Shown one piece after another: positions 45,062 through 56,944 of a DNA stretch of 64,000 nt (positions within the stretch are counted from its first letter, which is position 1; every line of letters starts with the position of its first letter). The stretch comes from Haberlea rhodopensis (taxonomy: Eukaryota > Streptophyta > Magnoliopsida > Lamiales > Gesneriaceae). The translations under genes and the position numbers were made by a program. The notes under the pieces are model-generated. The model saw only the letters and a program-made list of their open reading frames with translations, was not told where the DNA came from and did not search any database. The stretch lies in NCBI GenBank assembly GCA_907163345.1, contig CAJQUN010000337.1, positions 186,001 to 250,000 of the forward strand, written 5' to 3'.

Positions 45062-48000
45062 ATGGCAACTAACAACGTTACTAGCACTTTATCACTGCGA
45101 TCGGTCCTTGAGAAGGACAAATTAAATGGGACAAATTTCCTAGACTGGCATAGGAACTTGAGGATAGTCCTCAAACAAGAAAAGAAACAATATGTCCTAG
45201 AGGAACCCTTGCCCGCTGAGGAACCTCCCCTAACAGCTACAAGAGCTGAAAAAGATGCTTACAAGAAGCATCAGAGTGACGCACTTGATGTTGGGTGCCT
45301 CATGCTTGCCACCATGAACTCTGAGCTTCAGAAGCAACATGAGGAAATGGAGGCGTTCGATATGATCGAACACTTAAAGCAGTTGTACCAACAGCAAGCT
45401 AGACAAGAGAGGTATGACGTCTCTAAAGCATTATTCCAGTGCAGGATGGTAGAGGGAAGCTTAGTTGGAACTCATGTGCTCAAGATGATTGGGTACATTG
45501 AGAATCTGGACAAGCTAGGTTTTCCATTGGACCAAGAGTTGGCCATCGATGTGATCTTGCAATCGTTGCCTGAGAGCTTCAGTCAATTTGTAGTAAATTA
45601 CAATATGACTGACATGGAAAAGACTCTACCACAGTTGCTTGGTATGTTGAGAACATATGAAGCAAATACTAAGAAGACTAAGGCCACAAATGTCCTTATT
45701 GTGAATAAGGGCAAAGGAAGGGCCAAAGCTAAAGGCAACAAGAAAGCAAAGAATGTCTTTGCTAAATCTAAGCCAAAGTCTTATGCACTGAAGCCAAAGG
45801 GAGGGATAGCAAAGGAAGGGAACCGTTTCCATTGCGGTGAGACCGGCCATTGGAAAAGAAACTGCAAAGTATATCTGGAGGATCTAAAGAAAGGAAGTGT
45901 GACTTCCGCTTCAGGTATTTTTGTTATAGAAGTCAATTTATCTACTTCTTCATCATGGGTATTAGATACTGGATGTGGATCTCACATTTGTGTAAATGTG
46001 CAGGATCTCAAAAGGAGTAGGACATTGGCGAAAGGTGAAGTTGATCTCCGAGTTGGAAATGGAGCAAGAGTTGCTGCATTAGCTATAGGAGATTATCATT
46101 TAGCTTTACCTTCTGGTTTATCACTGATTTTAAAAGACTGTTATTTTGTGCCTTCAATTACTAAAAACATTATTTCTATTTCTTGTTTAGACAAGTATGG
46201 TTTTTCATTTATAATAAAGGACAATTGTTGTTCTATTTATTTAAATGATATGTTTTATGCTAATGCACAAATGGTGAATGGTCTTTATGTATTGAATCTT
46301 GATATGCCTATCTATAACATAAATACTAAAAGGATTAAAAATAATGATTGTAATCCGACTTATCTCTGGCACTGTCGCTTGGGCCACATAAACGAGAACC
46401 GCATAACTAAACTCCATAAGGATGGAATATTAGATTCATTTGATTTTGAATCATATGAAACATGCGAATCTTGTTTAATGGGCAAGATGACTAAAGCCCC
46501 TTTCAAGGGACATGTTGAAAGGGCAAATGTTTTATTGGGACTAATACATAGTGATGTATGTGGACCAATAAGTACACCAGCTAGAGGTGGTTTTCAATAC
46601 TTCGTTACATTTACTGATGACCTCAGTAGATATGGGTATGTGTACCTAATGAAACATAAACATGAAACCTTTGAAAAGTTCAAAGATTTCAAGAATGAAG
46701 TACAAAACCAACTTGGCAAAAGTATCAAAATCCTTCGATCAGATCGAGGAGGAGAGTACTTAAGCCAAGAGTTTCATGACTATCTAAAGGAGTGTGGGAT
46801 AGTCCCACAACTCACTCCTCCGTATACTCCACAATGGAATGGTGTATCCGAGAGGAGAAATCGAACCTTGTTAGACATGGTTAGATCAATGATGAGTCAT
46901 GCAGATCTTCCGATATCGTTTTGGGGACACGCTCTAGAAACAACGATTTTCTTACTGAACCGTGTTCCATCTAAATCAGTGGAAAAGACACCATATGAGA
47001 TATGGACTGGGAAGCGTCCTAGTATGTCTTTTATGAAGATTTGGGGTTGTGAGGCTTTCGTTAGACGTCACGCCACTAACAAACTTGGACCCAAATCTGA
47101 TAAGTGTTTATTTGTGGGGTATCCTAAGGAAACGAAAGGATACTATTTCTACTATCCCACCGAGAACAAAGTAGTTGTTGCTCGGACTGGTGTATTTCTT
47201 GAAAGAGAATTTATCTCTAGAAAAACCAGTGGGAGAAAAATAGAACTTAGTGAAGTTCAACCACAAGAAAACACTGAACCTGAGATTGAGATGGAAACAG
47301 AGCAGGCACCACAAACTATTGTGGAAGAAGTACCTGCTCAAGAGACACAAGCCCAGCGTAGGTCTGTAAGAGAACACCGGGAGCCACAGAGATATGGATT
47401 TCTTGTGACTCAACAAGGTGACTTACTACTTATTGATGAGGATGAGCCGTCATCTTATCAACAAGCTATAATGGGCAATGATTCTGAGAAATGGCAAGAG
47501 GCCATGAAATCTGAGATGGAATCCATGTATGCAAACCAAGTATGAACTTTGGTTGATCCACCTGAAGGGGTACGACCCATAGGGTGCAAATGGATTTTCA
47601 AGAAAAAGACCGATATGGATGGTAACGTACAAACCTATAAAGGTCGGCTGGTTGCAAAAGGATTCAAACAAATTCATGGTATTGACTATGATGAAACCTT
47701 TTCACCAGTGGCCATGGTTAAATCCATAAGGATCTTACTTGCAATAGCTGCATTTCATGATTATGAAATCTGGCAGATGGATGTCAAAACAGCTTTCCTT
47801 AATGGAAATCTGCTCGAGGATGTGTACATGACACAGCCCGAGGGTTTTGTCGATCCAAAGGATGCTGGAAAGATATGCAAGCTACAACGATCCATTTATG
47901 GATTGAAGCAAGCTTCTCGGAGTTGGAATCTTCGTTTTGATGATGCAATCAAAGAGTTTGGTTTTATCAAAAATGATGATGAACCTTGTGTCTACAAGAA

Positions 48001-49022
48001 GGTCAGTGGAAGCGTAATCATTTTCCTAGTGTTGTATGTAGATGACATACTTCTTATTGGAAATGATATCCCTGCCTTGCAATCTGTAAAGATTTGGCTA
48101 GGGAACTGCTTTTCGATGAAAGATTTAGGAGAAGCCACCTATGTATTAGGAATCAAGATCTATAGATAGATCGAGAAGGCTTCTTGGTCTAAGTCAAAGT
48201 ACATACATAGACAAGGTGCTTAAAAGGTTTAGCATGCAAGAATCCAAGAAAGGATTCGTGCCTATGACACATGGTATTTATCTCTCGAAGGAACAGTGTC
48301 CTTCAACACCAGATGAGAGACAACGCATGAGTAAGATTCCATACGCGTCAGCTATTGGATCTATCATGTATGCCATGATATGTACTCGTCCCGATGTATC
48401 GTATGCTTTGAGCATGACGAGCAGATATCAAGTTGATCCAGGTGAAGGTCACTGGATTGCTGTCAAGAACATCCTGAAGTACTTGAGAAGGACTAAGGAT
48501 ACATTCTTGATTTATGGAGGTGAGGAAGAGCTCAATGTAATGGGTTACACTGATGCTAGCTTCCAAACCGACAAAGATGATTTTCGATCGCAATCTGGTT
48601 ATGTGTATTGCCTAAATAGAGGTGCTGTGAGCTGGAAGAGTTCAAAGCAAGAAACAGTAGCCGATTCTACAACGGAAGCTGAGTATATTGCTGCCTCGGA
48701 TGCAGCAAAGGAAGCTGTTTGGATGAGGAAGTTCATTTCTGAACTTGGAGTGGTGCCTAGCATTAAAGATCCGATAGAACTCTATTGTGACAACAATGGA
48801 GCGATCGCATTTGCTAAGGAACCAAGATCTCACCAAAGATCCAAGCACATACTTAGGCGTTTCCATTTCATTCGAGAAATCGTTGAAAGGGGAGATGTTA
48901 AAATATGCAAAGTACCAACAGATGATAATGTATCTGACCCATTGACGAAGCCGCTGTCACAGCAGAAGCATGATCGTCATACTAGATCTCTAGGCATTAG
49001 GTATATGTCTGAGTGGTCTTAG
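45062..49022 (+). pseudogene. C1 gag-pol polyprotein with one nonsense and one frameshift
   Basis: Start ATG 45062 (Met-Ala-Thr-Asn). Approximate residues: gag 10-250; a Cys/His knuckle at 255-268 whose first Cys is Arg (CGT at 45824-45826); protease WVLDTGCGSHIC near 300; integrase zinc domain (LWHCRLGHI...CESC, from about 435) and core with D about 497, SDRGGEY about 560 and SERRN about 597. A TGA at 47543-47545 replaces the expected Trp codon before RT. RT runs from 47546 with YVDD at 48034-48045. Near 48165 two bases are missing in a GATAGA run, ending the frame at 48169; RNase H continues in another frame (YTDASF, TTEAEYIA) to 49022. Full Pol cannot be made; gag-protease-integrase still could. 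Confidence 0.95.
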
Positions 49023-49024
49023 TG

Positions 49025-49037
49025 TAAGTGGGAGATT
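49025..49037 (+). other. C1 polypurine tract
   Basis: GTAAGTGGGAGAT immediately before the 3' LTR; typical copia plus-strand primer. Confidence 0.88.
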
Positions 49038-50527
49038 TGTTGGGATATGCCCTAAGACAAGTCATTAGATGATTGTTTAAGACATACAATGTTTATGGAT
49101 TTATGAATGGCAATTCATTATTATATATTATTCTTTTAACTGTGCATTGTGAATTAATATATATGTTAATGTCCTTAGAATAATATTGTATTATTCTTAA
49201 AGATGTCCCTAGTCAAGTATTATCATGAATAGGGATAATGATAATACGTAGAGACTAGTATATGTTGATCGATGAATTGTTTTGATATGAGATATCAAAT
49301 CAACATATGGGTACATGTTAGAGAACGATGTACTGGACAGACCCACCATGAGAATGCAACATGGATAGTTATATGATCGTCATATGCAATTCTCATAGTG
49401 ATAATAATGTATGTAATCTTACGACTTGTGATCATCAGAGATCCCAACATAAGGAGTTATGTATCTTGATATCGTCAAACGTTACCCGTAACAGGGTAAT
49501 CTATAAAGGCGACTATTGGATACACTACGAATTATGTAGAGGGATGTTGACTGATCGAGATAGGATTTGTCCCTCCTATATAACAGGAGATGTGTTTGGC
49601 CCTTGATCAAGTGAGAACTAAAATGCATGGCCATGCTCGAATGAGTCGATATGAGATATCGAGCTTATTCGTTTATTCTAGTTCTACTTGGGGATCAAGA
49701 AATAAAGATTGGATATACGAGTATGACTATTCCATGACTCGTGTTCAATCTAAACACAAAGGACAAAGGGATTAAGTTACATGATTAATATTATCACAAG
49801 TTCTAAAGGTTATGTCGAGTCATTGACATTCTTGTAATTTGGGTAGCATCGATGTGTTGCTAGATACCGCTCAATGCTTGCGACATAAAATGAGATTTTA
49901 TGTCACTACCAACATTACGAGATCCTATCGGGTCGCACAAAAGATTAAATCGAGAAGGGAAATTAAATTCATGGGATGAATTAAATAATTAAGAGGAGTC
50001 TTAATTAATAATCATGATGATTAATTAAATCATGGGCTTAAGCCCATGAGGCTTTATGAAAGTCTTTAATTAATTATATAAAAGATGATTACAAGGTTTT
50101 TAATGGCAAGACAATTTTCATAACACAAAACCTACACAAGAAGAAGCATTCGGCCGCCTCCTCCAATTGCTCTCGGCTTGCTTGATAGTCGAAGGGTGTT
50201 GTGGTGGATTCCGGCCATTCTTTCGATTGTGAATCGAGCGTGCTTAGTGTATCGGTTTAATAACTTGTCTAGCAACTTGTTATTAAACCATCCCTTCACC
50301 CGATTTGATCGTGTGGATACCGTTGAGGCAAAACTCATCGAGTTTTGCTATTGACTCGGAGAAGGCGTAGGACGTGGTGCTGCTCCGTGGAATCTGCTTC
50401 AAACACGCAACAAGGGTAAGACTCTTATGTATTCTCTAATCCGATATGAATCCCTATGTATAGATCTGCTGGCTAGTAATCCTAAAATTTTATTCCGCTG
50501 CGTTGTATGCTCTAAGGATTACTAACA
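49038..50527 (+). repeat. C1 3' LTR (1490 bp)
   Basis: Nearly identical to the 5' LTR; repeats the 18-bp palindrome at 50031-50048. Followed by GATAC and then G6 pol in frame. Confidence 0.96.
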
Positions 50528-51774
50528 GATACATCGCCTGTGTATGTATCGACCTTGTTAGCTGAGCCGGATATCTATGAGAACATCAGGAGAGCTCAGA
50601 AGTTAGATGATGAGGTTCAGAGATGGTTATCTTTAGTACATCTTGGTCAGCCAACGAAATTCAGAGTGGCCGATGACGGATCTTTGAGATTGGGTGACCG
50701 TTGGGTGGTTCCGAGTACGCCGGAGTTGCGTAGAGGGATCTTGGAGCGAGCTCATAGTAGCAGACTTAGCATCCACCCAGGCGGAAAGAAGATGTATAAA
50801 GATCTGTGTGGTCAGTTTTGGTGGAAAAGAATGAAGAGTGATGTCGTCACTTTTGTTAAGAGGTGTTTGATCTGCCAGCAGGTTAAGGCAGAGAGACAGA
50901 GACCTGGCGGCGATTTGAAGAGCTTGGAGATACCGAAGTGGAAGTGGGAACACATTTCCATGGACTTCGTAACTCACCTGCCGAGGAGTACTTCAGGTTT
51001 TGATGATATTTGGGTGATTGTGGATCGGTTGACTAAGGTAGCTCATTTCATCCCCTATAGCATGACTTTCACCTTTTTGAGGATGGCGCAGTTGTATATT
51101 CGAGATGTGGTGAGATTGCATGGGATCCCCATTTCCATAGTGTCGGATCGAGATCCACGATTCACATATCATTTTTGGGAGGGTTTTCAGTCAGCCTTGG
51201 GAACTGAAGTTAGATTGAGCACTGCTTATCATCCTCAGACGGATGGCCAGACCGAGCGTACTATCCAGATGCTCGAGGACATGTTGAGGGCTTGTGTATT
51301 GGAGTTCGATGTTTCTTGGCAAGATTCGGTGGCCTTGGTAGAATTCTCCTATAATAACAGCTATCAGGCGAGCATTCAGATGGCTCCTGTTGAAGCTCTT
51401 TATGGCAGACGGTGTAGATCACCCTTGTGTTGGGATGACTTGGACCGCAAATCAGTCGGAGGACCGGAGTTGATACGGGAAATGGAAGAGAAGATAAAGA
51501 TGATAAGGCAGAAAATGAAAGCAGCCAAGGACAGACAGGCAGCTTATGCGAATAAACGGCGGAGACCGTTGGAATTTCAGTTGGGAGATAAGGTCTTTTT
51601 GAAGATCTCGCCTTTCAGGGGCGTTGTGCGATTTGGGATGCGCGGGAAATTGTCTCCGATGTATGTTGGACCGTACGAGATTTTGCAGGGCATTGGCACC
51701 TTAGCTTACCGACTGGCTTTGCCGCCTTCTTTATCTGGTATACATGATGTGTTTCATGTATCGATGCTGCGGAA
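50528..51774 (+). pseudogene. G6 pol 3' segment: integrase, C-terminus deleted
   Basis: It continues G6 pol after C1: integrase zinc domain (RAHSSRLSIHPGG...CLICQQVKAERQRPGG), core with MDFVTHLP, SDRDPRF and QTDGQTER, then the linker to HVSML. At 51771-51774 (GGAA) it jumps into the 3' LTR, losing the chromodomain-like tail, polypurine tract and most of the LTR. The frame is open throughout. Confidence 0.93.
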
Positions 51775-51916
51775 TGTAACTAATCCATTTGATAGTCCTT
51801 ATTTTTGGCATGTAATTCTTAAAGCTCATAGTCTCAACACGATCATTTTACTCTGATAATTTATGTTAGCTCTAATTATGCCTTTAATCCGCACTTAAGG
51901 AACTAGGGTCCTTACA
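51771..51916 (+). repeat. G6 3' LTR remnant (last 146 bp)
   Basis: It matches 38310-38455 at the end of the 5' LTR. The left border shares GGAA with the deleted pol sequence, consistent with a microhomology deletion. Followed by ATCGC, the G6 target duplication. Confidence 0.92.
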
Positions 51917-53119
51917 ATCGCCAATCAATACACCTGGCGGAATGAACCATCGCCAATCAATATAGCGGAATGAACCGTCGCTATCAATATACCTGGCGGC
52001 ATAAACCATCGCCAATCAACACATCTGGCGGAATGAACCATCGCCAATCAATATAGCGGAATGAACCGTCGCTATCAATATACCTGGCGGCATAAACCAT
52101 CGCCAATCAATACACCTGGCGGAATGTACCATCGCCAATCAATACACCTGGCGGAATGAACCATCGCCAATAGAATAGCCGATCCCTAGTCATTGTCACG
52201 GTAGTGTATTATAATGCCCCTCGCTCAAATAAAACATGCGGTACTCCCACCCCTCGCTTCACATATAGGCGGCATAGAATAACCTCGCTTAAATGGACAT
52301 GCGGCACTCCCACCCCTCGCCTCACATTTTAGCGGCAAATATTCTTTCCTCGCCTCATATGATAACCACGCTTCAATGTGACATGCGGCACTCCCACCCC
52401 TCGCCTCACATTTTAGCGGCACAAAACAATAAGTAGCGGCAAGCTTTTAAAATCATCACTCATCCATAACAATGACTCATGGGATATTCACCAAGTATTC
52501 CGTCTATACCTGCAACACAAGCATATTCCATATTCCAACATACATCATCATGAGTGTATTTTAATGCACCTCGCTCAAATGCGACATGCGGCACTCCCAC
52601 CCCTCGCTTCAACATTTGGCGGCAGAGCATTAAAACCATCACTCTATTGTACACATGCAACCACAATGCATAATTCCATGATGTATATAAAACGCAGGTT
52701 AACGCTTCGTGTCTTTCAACCCTGGCCTTAGCCTTTCGTGTCATAGTGTTCCTACAGGAACAATCTCAAACCATGAGCATACGATAATCCATATTCACCA
52801 CAATATGATTATAATGAGTAAATGCATAAACTACGAGTACAAAGTACTTCTCGTATCCCAATGCATTTCAAAATGCTCCATTTGGTTGTCCCTGTGTCAC
52901 AACTCACAATCATAATCAACAGGTTATATTATGATTCTATAGATGTCATGACATATAATCGTTTCACTATGATCACATATCACAAATGCACATAAGCAAA
53001 ATAGTTGTGTCACACAACAATAACTACTATCATGCATAAATATGTGCTACCCATCCCTATCAGCATGTTCCAGGCCTTCAACAGCCCCAAAGAGCTAACC
53101 ACTGCTCTGATACCACTAA
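51917..53119 (-). other. L1 non-coding internal region, part 2
   Basis: The hairpin array continues to about 52180, then CGCT/AGCG repeats of the G1-LTR kind (52210-52440 and 52560-52630). A stretch homologous to the first kilobase of the L2 interior follows, then a PBS (TGGTATCAGAGC in sense, 53104-53115). No gene is seen. It is odd that the G1/G6-type U5 repeats also occur inside the L1 interior. Confidence 0.75.
53104..53115 (-). other. L1 primer-binding site (initiator Met tRNA)
   Basis: TGGTATCAGAGC on the minus strand, four bases inside the LTR start at 53120. Confidence 0.92.
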
Positions 53120-53514
53120 TGTAAGGACCCCCGTGCCCTTAACCCGTTATTAGTGTATTAAGCCATATCATTAGTGCATATAATCATACTATCAGGGGGA
53201 AAAACCATATGCAAGTGCAACACCATATGTTATCCAGAAAATTTCTTGCATTTAATCCACATAATATTCAATATCCCCAACCAAGATTATTCATATAACA
53301 TGCACCCTCATAATACACTAACATACTCTTAGTTCATTTAGCAATTCCATATCTAATTGCGTGCAAACCATAAATGAACAGAGAAGAGCCGTAGCCCGTT
53401 TATACATTCCATATACACGTAATATGTACTCACATAAGAGCACCCAATGAATAAGCGTGTATCTAATGTATAAAACACTCTACTGGATACCGTTACTGGT
53501 GCTTCGATCCTGGA
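53120..53514 (-). repeat. L1 5' LTR, inner end only
   Basis: The sense end reads GGGTCCTTACA at 53120. It matches the corresponding end of the L2 LTR in inverse orientation. Cut at CTGGA by the L2 insertion; the rest lies beyond the right edge. Confidence 0.85.
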
Positions 53515-53846
53515 TGTGAGGTCTGGGGATTAATGGTGTTAATCCCGGTGTGGTATTAATCCTTAATGGATTTTTTTCATTGTGGCAATTAGGAATTAAT
53601 TGCGGTTTTGGGTCTCCCGAGGTTGTATAATCGGGCATTTGGGATCGCTGGATCCAAAGGTTGAGATTGTATTCTCATTTCGGTGGAAAAGCTATGAGTT
53701 GGGTTTTCGGTGGGACTTGGAGTCCGGGGTGCCTTGTGCTGGGGCAGTCTGGGATTTGATGTTGGAGAGAGAGTTTTTGAAAGCAGATGATTTTTAATGA
53801 ATCATGATGTATTTGTGGAGATATTGGTATTTCGGAGCATTTTTGC

Positions 53847-53854
53847 TATATATA
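53847..53854 (+). promoter_or_regulatory. Candidate TATA box, L2 5' LTR
   Basis: TATATATA 330 bp into the LTR; conserved in the 3' LTR (60285-60292) and in L1. It puts the palindrome array about 400 bp downstream of the likely start site, in the transcribed leader. Confidence 0.65.
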
Positions 53855-54247
53855 CCAGTTGGACTCGGGATTCCGTCATTTGGAATCCATTTCTCTCCTC
53901 TCCTCTCCCTCTCACGCCACCCTCACCCCAAACCCTTCCCATTTTCTTTGGTTGAAGCAAAAATCGATGGAACTCGATTTGGGGGCCGGATTTCTTGAAG
54001 AAAGATAGGTAATCTTCTTCTCCTCTCTTTTGGCTTCAATTTGATTGTGGTTTTGTGTTGTATGGTTGGGATTTGGGTTGGTTTTAGAATTTGGGGATTT
54101 TTGGGATAAAGATCCAAGTTTAGTTTTTAGAGTTTTTATTGACTTTAAATGTTGTATTTGAGGTGTTGAGGTTGTTTGGGGTGTTGGTTTGGAGTTTGGG
54201 TGTGAAAAACACCATTGAAGCTCGAAATTTTCGGAATCCCGCAGGTC

Positions 54248-54455
54248 GCGATCGATCGCGGCTTGGCGCCGATCGATCGCGACATGTTTCTATTTTGGGA
54301 ATGCGATGAGCAGTAGCGGCGATCGATCGCGAGAAGTGGGCGATCGATCGCGAGGGTCTGGCGATCGATCGCGAGATATGGCGATCGATCGCGGCTTGTT
54401 TATTTTCGGGCAGTAGGGTATGGCGATCGATCGCGGCTTGGCGCCGATCGATCGC
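54248..54455. repeat. Eight-site GCGATCGATCGC array, L2 5' LTR
   Basis: Sites start at 54248, 54269, 54319, 54340, 54361, 54381, 54423 and 54444, with spacings 21, 50, 21, 21, 20, 42 and 21. Two are CCGATCGATCGC. Relative to the element this order mirrors that of G4 and G6. Confidence 0.95.
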
Positions 54456-54842
54456 GGCCCTGTTCCCTTTGTTTTTTTCAAAATTTTGGAAAATGTCGGG
54501 ATTTTGGAATCGAGGTTTTAAGTGGCCGTTTCCGGGGCAATGTCTACATTCCAATGGGAATGCTATACTTTTAAAATGGATTGGTTGGAGCCAAGATTAA
54601 TTTAACGGAATTTTTGGTTGGGTTTTTGGCTATCTATTAATCATATAAAATGGAATATTTTGGGTATTATGCATGCTTACCCCTTTATTTAGGTAATCGT
54701 CATGGATTGACGATATGATTGGGAGCTATGAACGTGCTTGGGCACGTGGTTGCATGCTTATGTTTGATTGTGAATTATTTGTGTTTTAGCACATACTTCT
54801 TGAGGAATGGAACTCAAGCAAGGTTTAGCTTGGACTGCGGAG

Positions 54843-54864
54843 ACTTAAGGTACGTATGACGTAC
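54843..54864 (+). promoter_or_regulatory. Conserved donor-like hairpin, L2
   Basis: TTAAG|GTACGT-ATG-ACGTACGAGCAT: six-base arms around a three-base loop; matches L1 exactly in this block. Confidence 0.6.
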
Positions 54865-56339
54865 GAGCATAGCCTATTATAATGTTGCAACTGTAAAATG
54901 TATGGTATGTGATAATTGCATTATATGGACATTGAAATACATGGTATGTGGTATTTGTATAAATGGATATGGAAATGCATGGTATGTGGTATTTGTCATA
55001 AATGGATATTGAAATACATGGTATACGGTACTTGCTATAAATGGATAGTGAAATGCATGATATATGGTAATTGCGATAAATGGACATTTGTGGGGAATTA
55101 TGTGGTGCCGCTTTTGAGCGAGCAAAGATAGGGATGTTGTCGCCGTTGAGCGACCATCGGTTATGACGCCGCTATTGTTGAGCGTGCGTGGGGTCGAAAT
55201 GCCGCCATTGTGGAGCGAGCTATGACATAGAAATATGGAGTCAATTGCTAAATATATGTGATATCTGTAGTGCTCTCTTTTGATGGTTTAATCGCATATG
55301 GTTATGGAACTGGTATAGCAGGAATGGTTTTAGTTGATCGTTGAGATGATCAACTGGCTTTTGGGAATTTAATGGTTTGGTTATTTTGAGAACAGGGACA
55401 ATACAGGGGATCCCGGATGAGGGTGTTACCATCCAGGGAGTATCATTTAAATTATGACATTTACATTCTGTAAATTATGAATTGCAATGTTACGGATTAT
55501 TGGATTGGTGGTATTGGTATGCTCACCCCGTGTGGGGGCTGTCTCTGTTGGGGCAGGTGGTACAGGTGTTGCAGCAGCTTTGGAGTTGAGTTCGGGCTAT
55601 TGATTTGAAGTATTTCCAGGATTGAGGTACCAGAGCTGATTGAATAAGTACACAGATCCAGTGTTGAGATCGAACTGTGCTTGGGAGGTGCTTCAAGGAA
55701 TGAAGTATCAATCATGGTATCTGGTAGACTATCCTTATACATTAGATACACGCTCATACATTGGGTGCTCTCATGTGAATACATTTTACGTGTATATGGG
55801 ATGTATAAATGGGCTACGGCTCTTCTCTGTTCATTTATGGTTTGCACGCAATTAGATATGGAATTGCTAAATGAACTAAGAGTATGTTAGTGTATTATGA
55901 GGGTGCATGTTATATGAATAATCTTGGTTGGGGAATTTGAATATTATGTGGATTAAATGCAAGAAATCTTCTGGATAGCATATGGTGTTGCACTTGCATA
56001 TGGTTTTTCCCCCCTAATAGTATCATTATATGCACTAATGGTATGGCTTAATACACTAATAACGGGTTAAGGGCACGGGGGTCCTTACATTAGTGATATC
56101 AGAGCAGTGGTTAGCTCTTTGGGGCTGTTGAGGGCCTAGGAAAATGATAATGGGAATGAGAAGCACATACTTATGCATGATGGTAGTTAGTGTTGCGTGG
56201 CACAACTATATTGCTTATGTGCATTTATGATGAGTTCATAATTGCAATATGTTATTGTTAACCATGGTGGTTGCAGGGTCATATGAGACATGGACTATGC
56301 ATTACGGTTGCATAGATATACATCGGAGTGATGATTTTA

Positions 56340-56890
56340 ATGCTTTACCGCCAAATGTTGGAGCGAGGTGCATTAAAATACACTCATGGCGATGATTATT
56401 GGAATAAAGGTTATGCATTACGGTTGCATGCACGTCGAAGCGATGATGCCGCTGTCGTGTCGAAGCGATGGTAAATGCCGTTGTCACGTCGAAGCGATGA
56501 TGCCGCTGTCGTGCCAAAACAATTATTGGAATACGGGATATGCATTACGATTGCATGCATGGTGTAGCGATGTGAATACTTGCCGCTGTCATATTATAGC
56601 GATGAAGAATGTTTGCCGCAAATATGTCGAAGCGAAGGATAATGCCGCTGTCATATTACTATTGCGAGGGATATTATGCCGCTGATATGTCGAAAGGAGG
56701 GGTATTTCCGCTGTCATGCCGGAACGATGGTAAATGCCGCTATCGTGTCGAAGCGATGGTAAATGCCGCTGTCACGTCGAAGCGTTGGTACCACCATCAT
56801 GTCGAAGTGATGATGCCGCTGTCGTGTCGAAGCGATGATACATGCCGCTGTCACGTCGAAGCGATGATGCCGCTGTCATGACGTAGTGAT
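56340..56890 (+). repeat. Tandem AGCG-ATGATGC-CGCT hairpins, L2 interior
   Basis: Units of about 23-45 bp built on TCGAAGCGATGATGCCGCTG and variants with GGTAAATGC or GATACATGC in the loop. Stem AGCG/CGCT is largely kept. Confidence 0.82.
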
Positions 56891-56944
56891 GCGATCGGGA
56901 ACAAAGTACTAAATGAGTGTGAGTACCTCTTGAGTCCGTGATTA

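Larger units (their letters stand above)
41693..50527 (+). mobile_element. C1: Ty1/copia element, recent but inactivated
   Basis: Flanked by GATAC (41688-41692 and 50528-50532). LTRs of 1493 and 1490 bp, PBS, a 1.9-kb leader, one gag-pol region and a polypurine tract. By eye the LTRs differ at about five or six places (two small indels and three or so substitutions), so insertion is recent. Integrase lies before RT, the copia order. Confidence 0.96.
36384..51916 (+). mobile_element. G6: Ty3/gypsy element split by copia C1
   Basis: Flanked by ATCGC (36379-36383 and 51917-51921) and inserted in the L1 hairpin array. It has a complete 5' LTR, PBS, gag-pol interrupted by C1 at GATAC, and a 3' LTR reduced to its last 146 bp by a deletion. 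It belongs to the G1 subfamily. Confidence 0.95.
31937..53514 (-). mobile_element. L1: large non-coding LTR element (LARD-like), host of G5, G6 and L2
   Basis: Minus-strand parts are a 3' LTR piece (31937-33226), polypurine tract and internal region (33227-36383 and 51917-53119), PBS, and a 5' LTR piece (53120-53514). The whole of G6, with C1 inside it, sits in the internal region between ATCGC duplications. No gag or pol domain is recognisable, yet LTR ends, PBS and polypurine tract are those of a gypsy element. It must have been moved by proteins from elsewhere. Confidence 0.82.
53515..56089 (+). repeat. L2 5' LTR (2575 bp)
   Basis: TGTGAGGTCTGGGGATT to GGGTCCTTACA. TATA box at 53847-53854, pyrimidine-rich leader start, palindrome array, donor-like hairpin near 54846-54862, repeats of about 50 bp ending in ATACATGGTATGTGG (54900-55090), and CGCT/AGCG hairpins at about 55110-55230. 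Confidence 0.9.
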
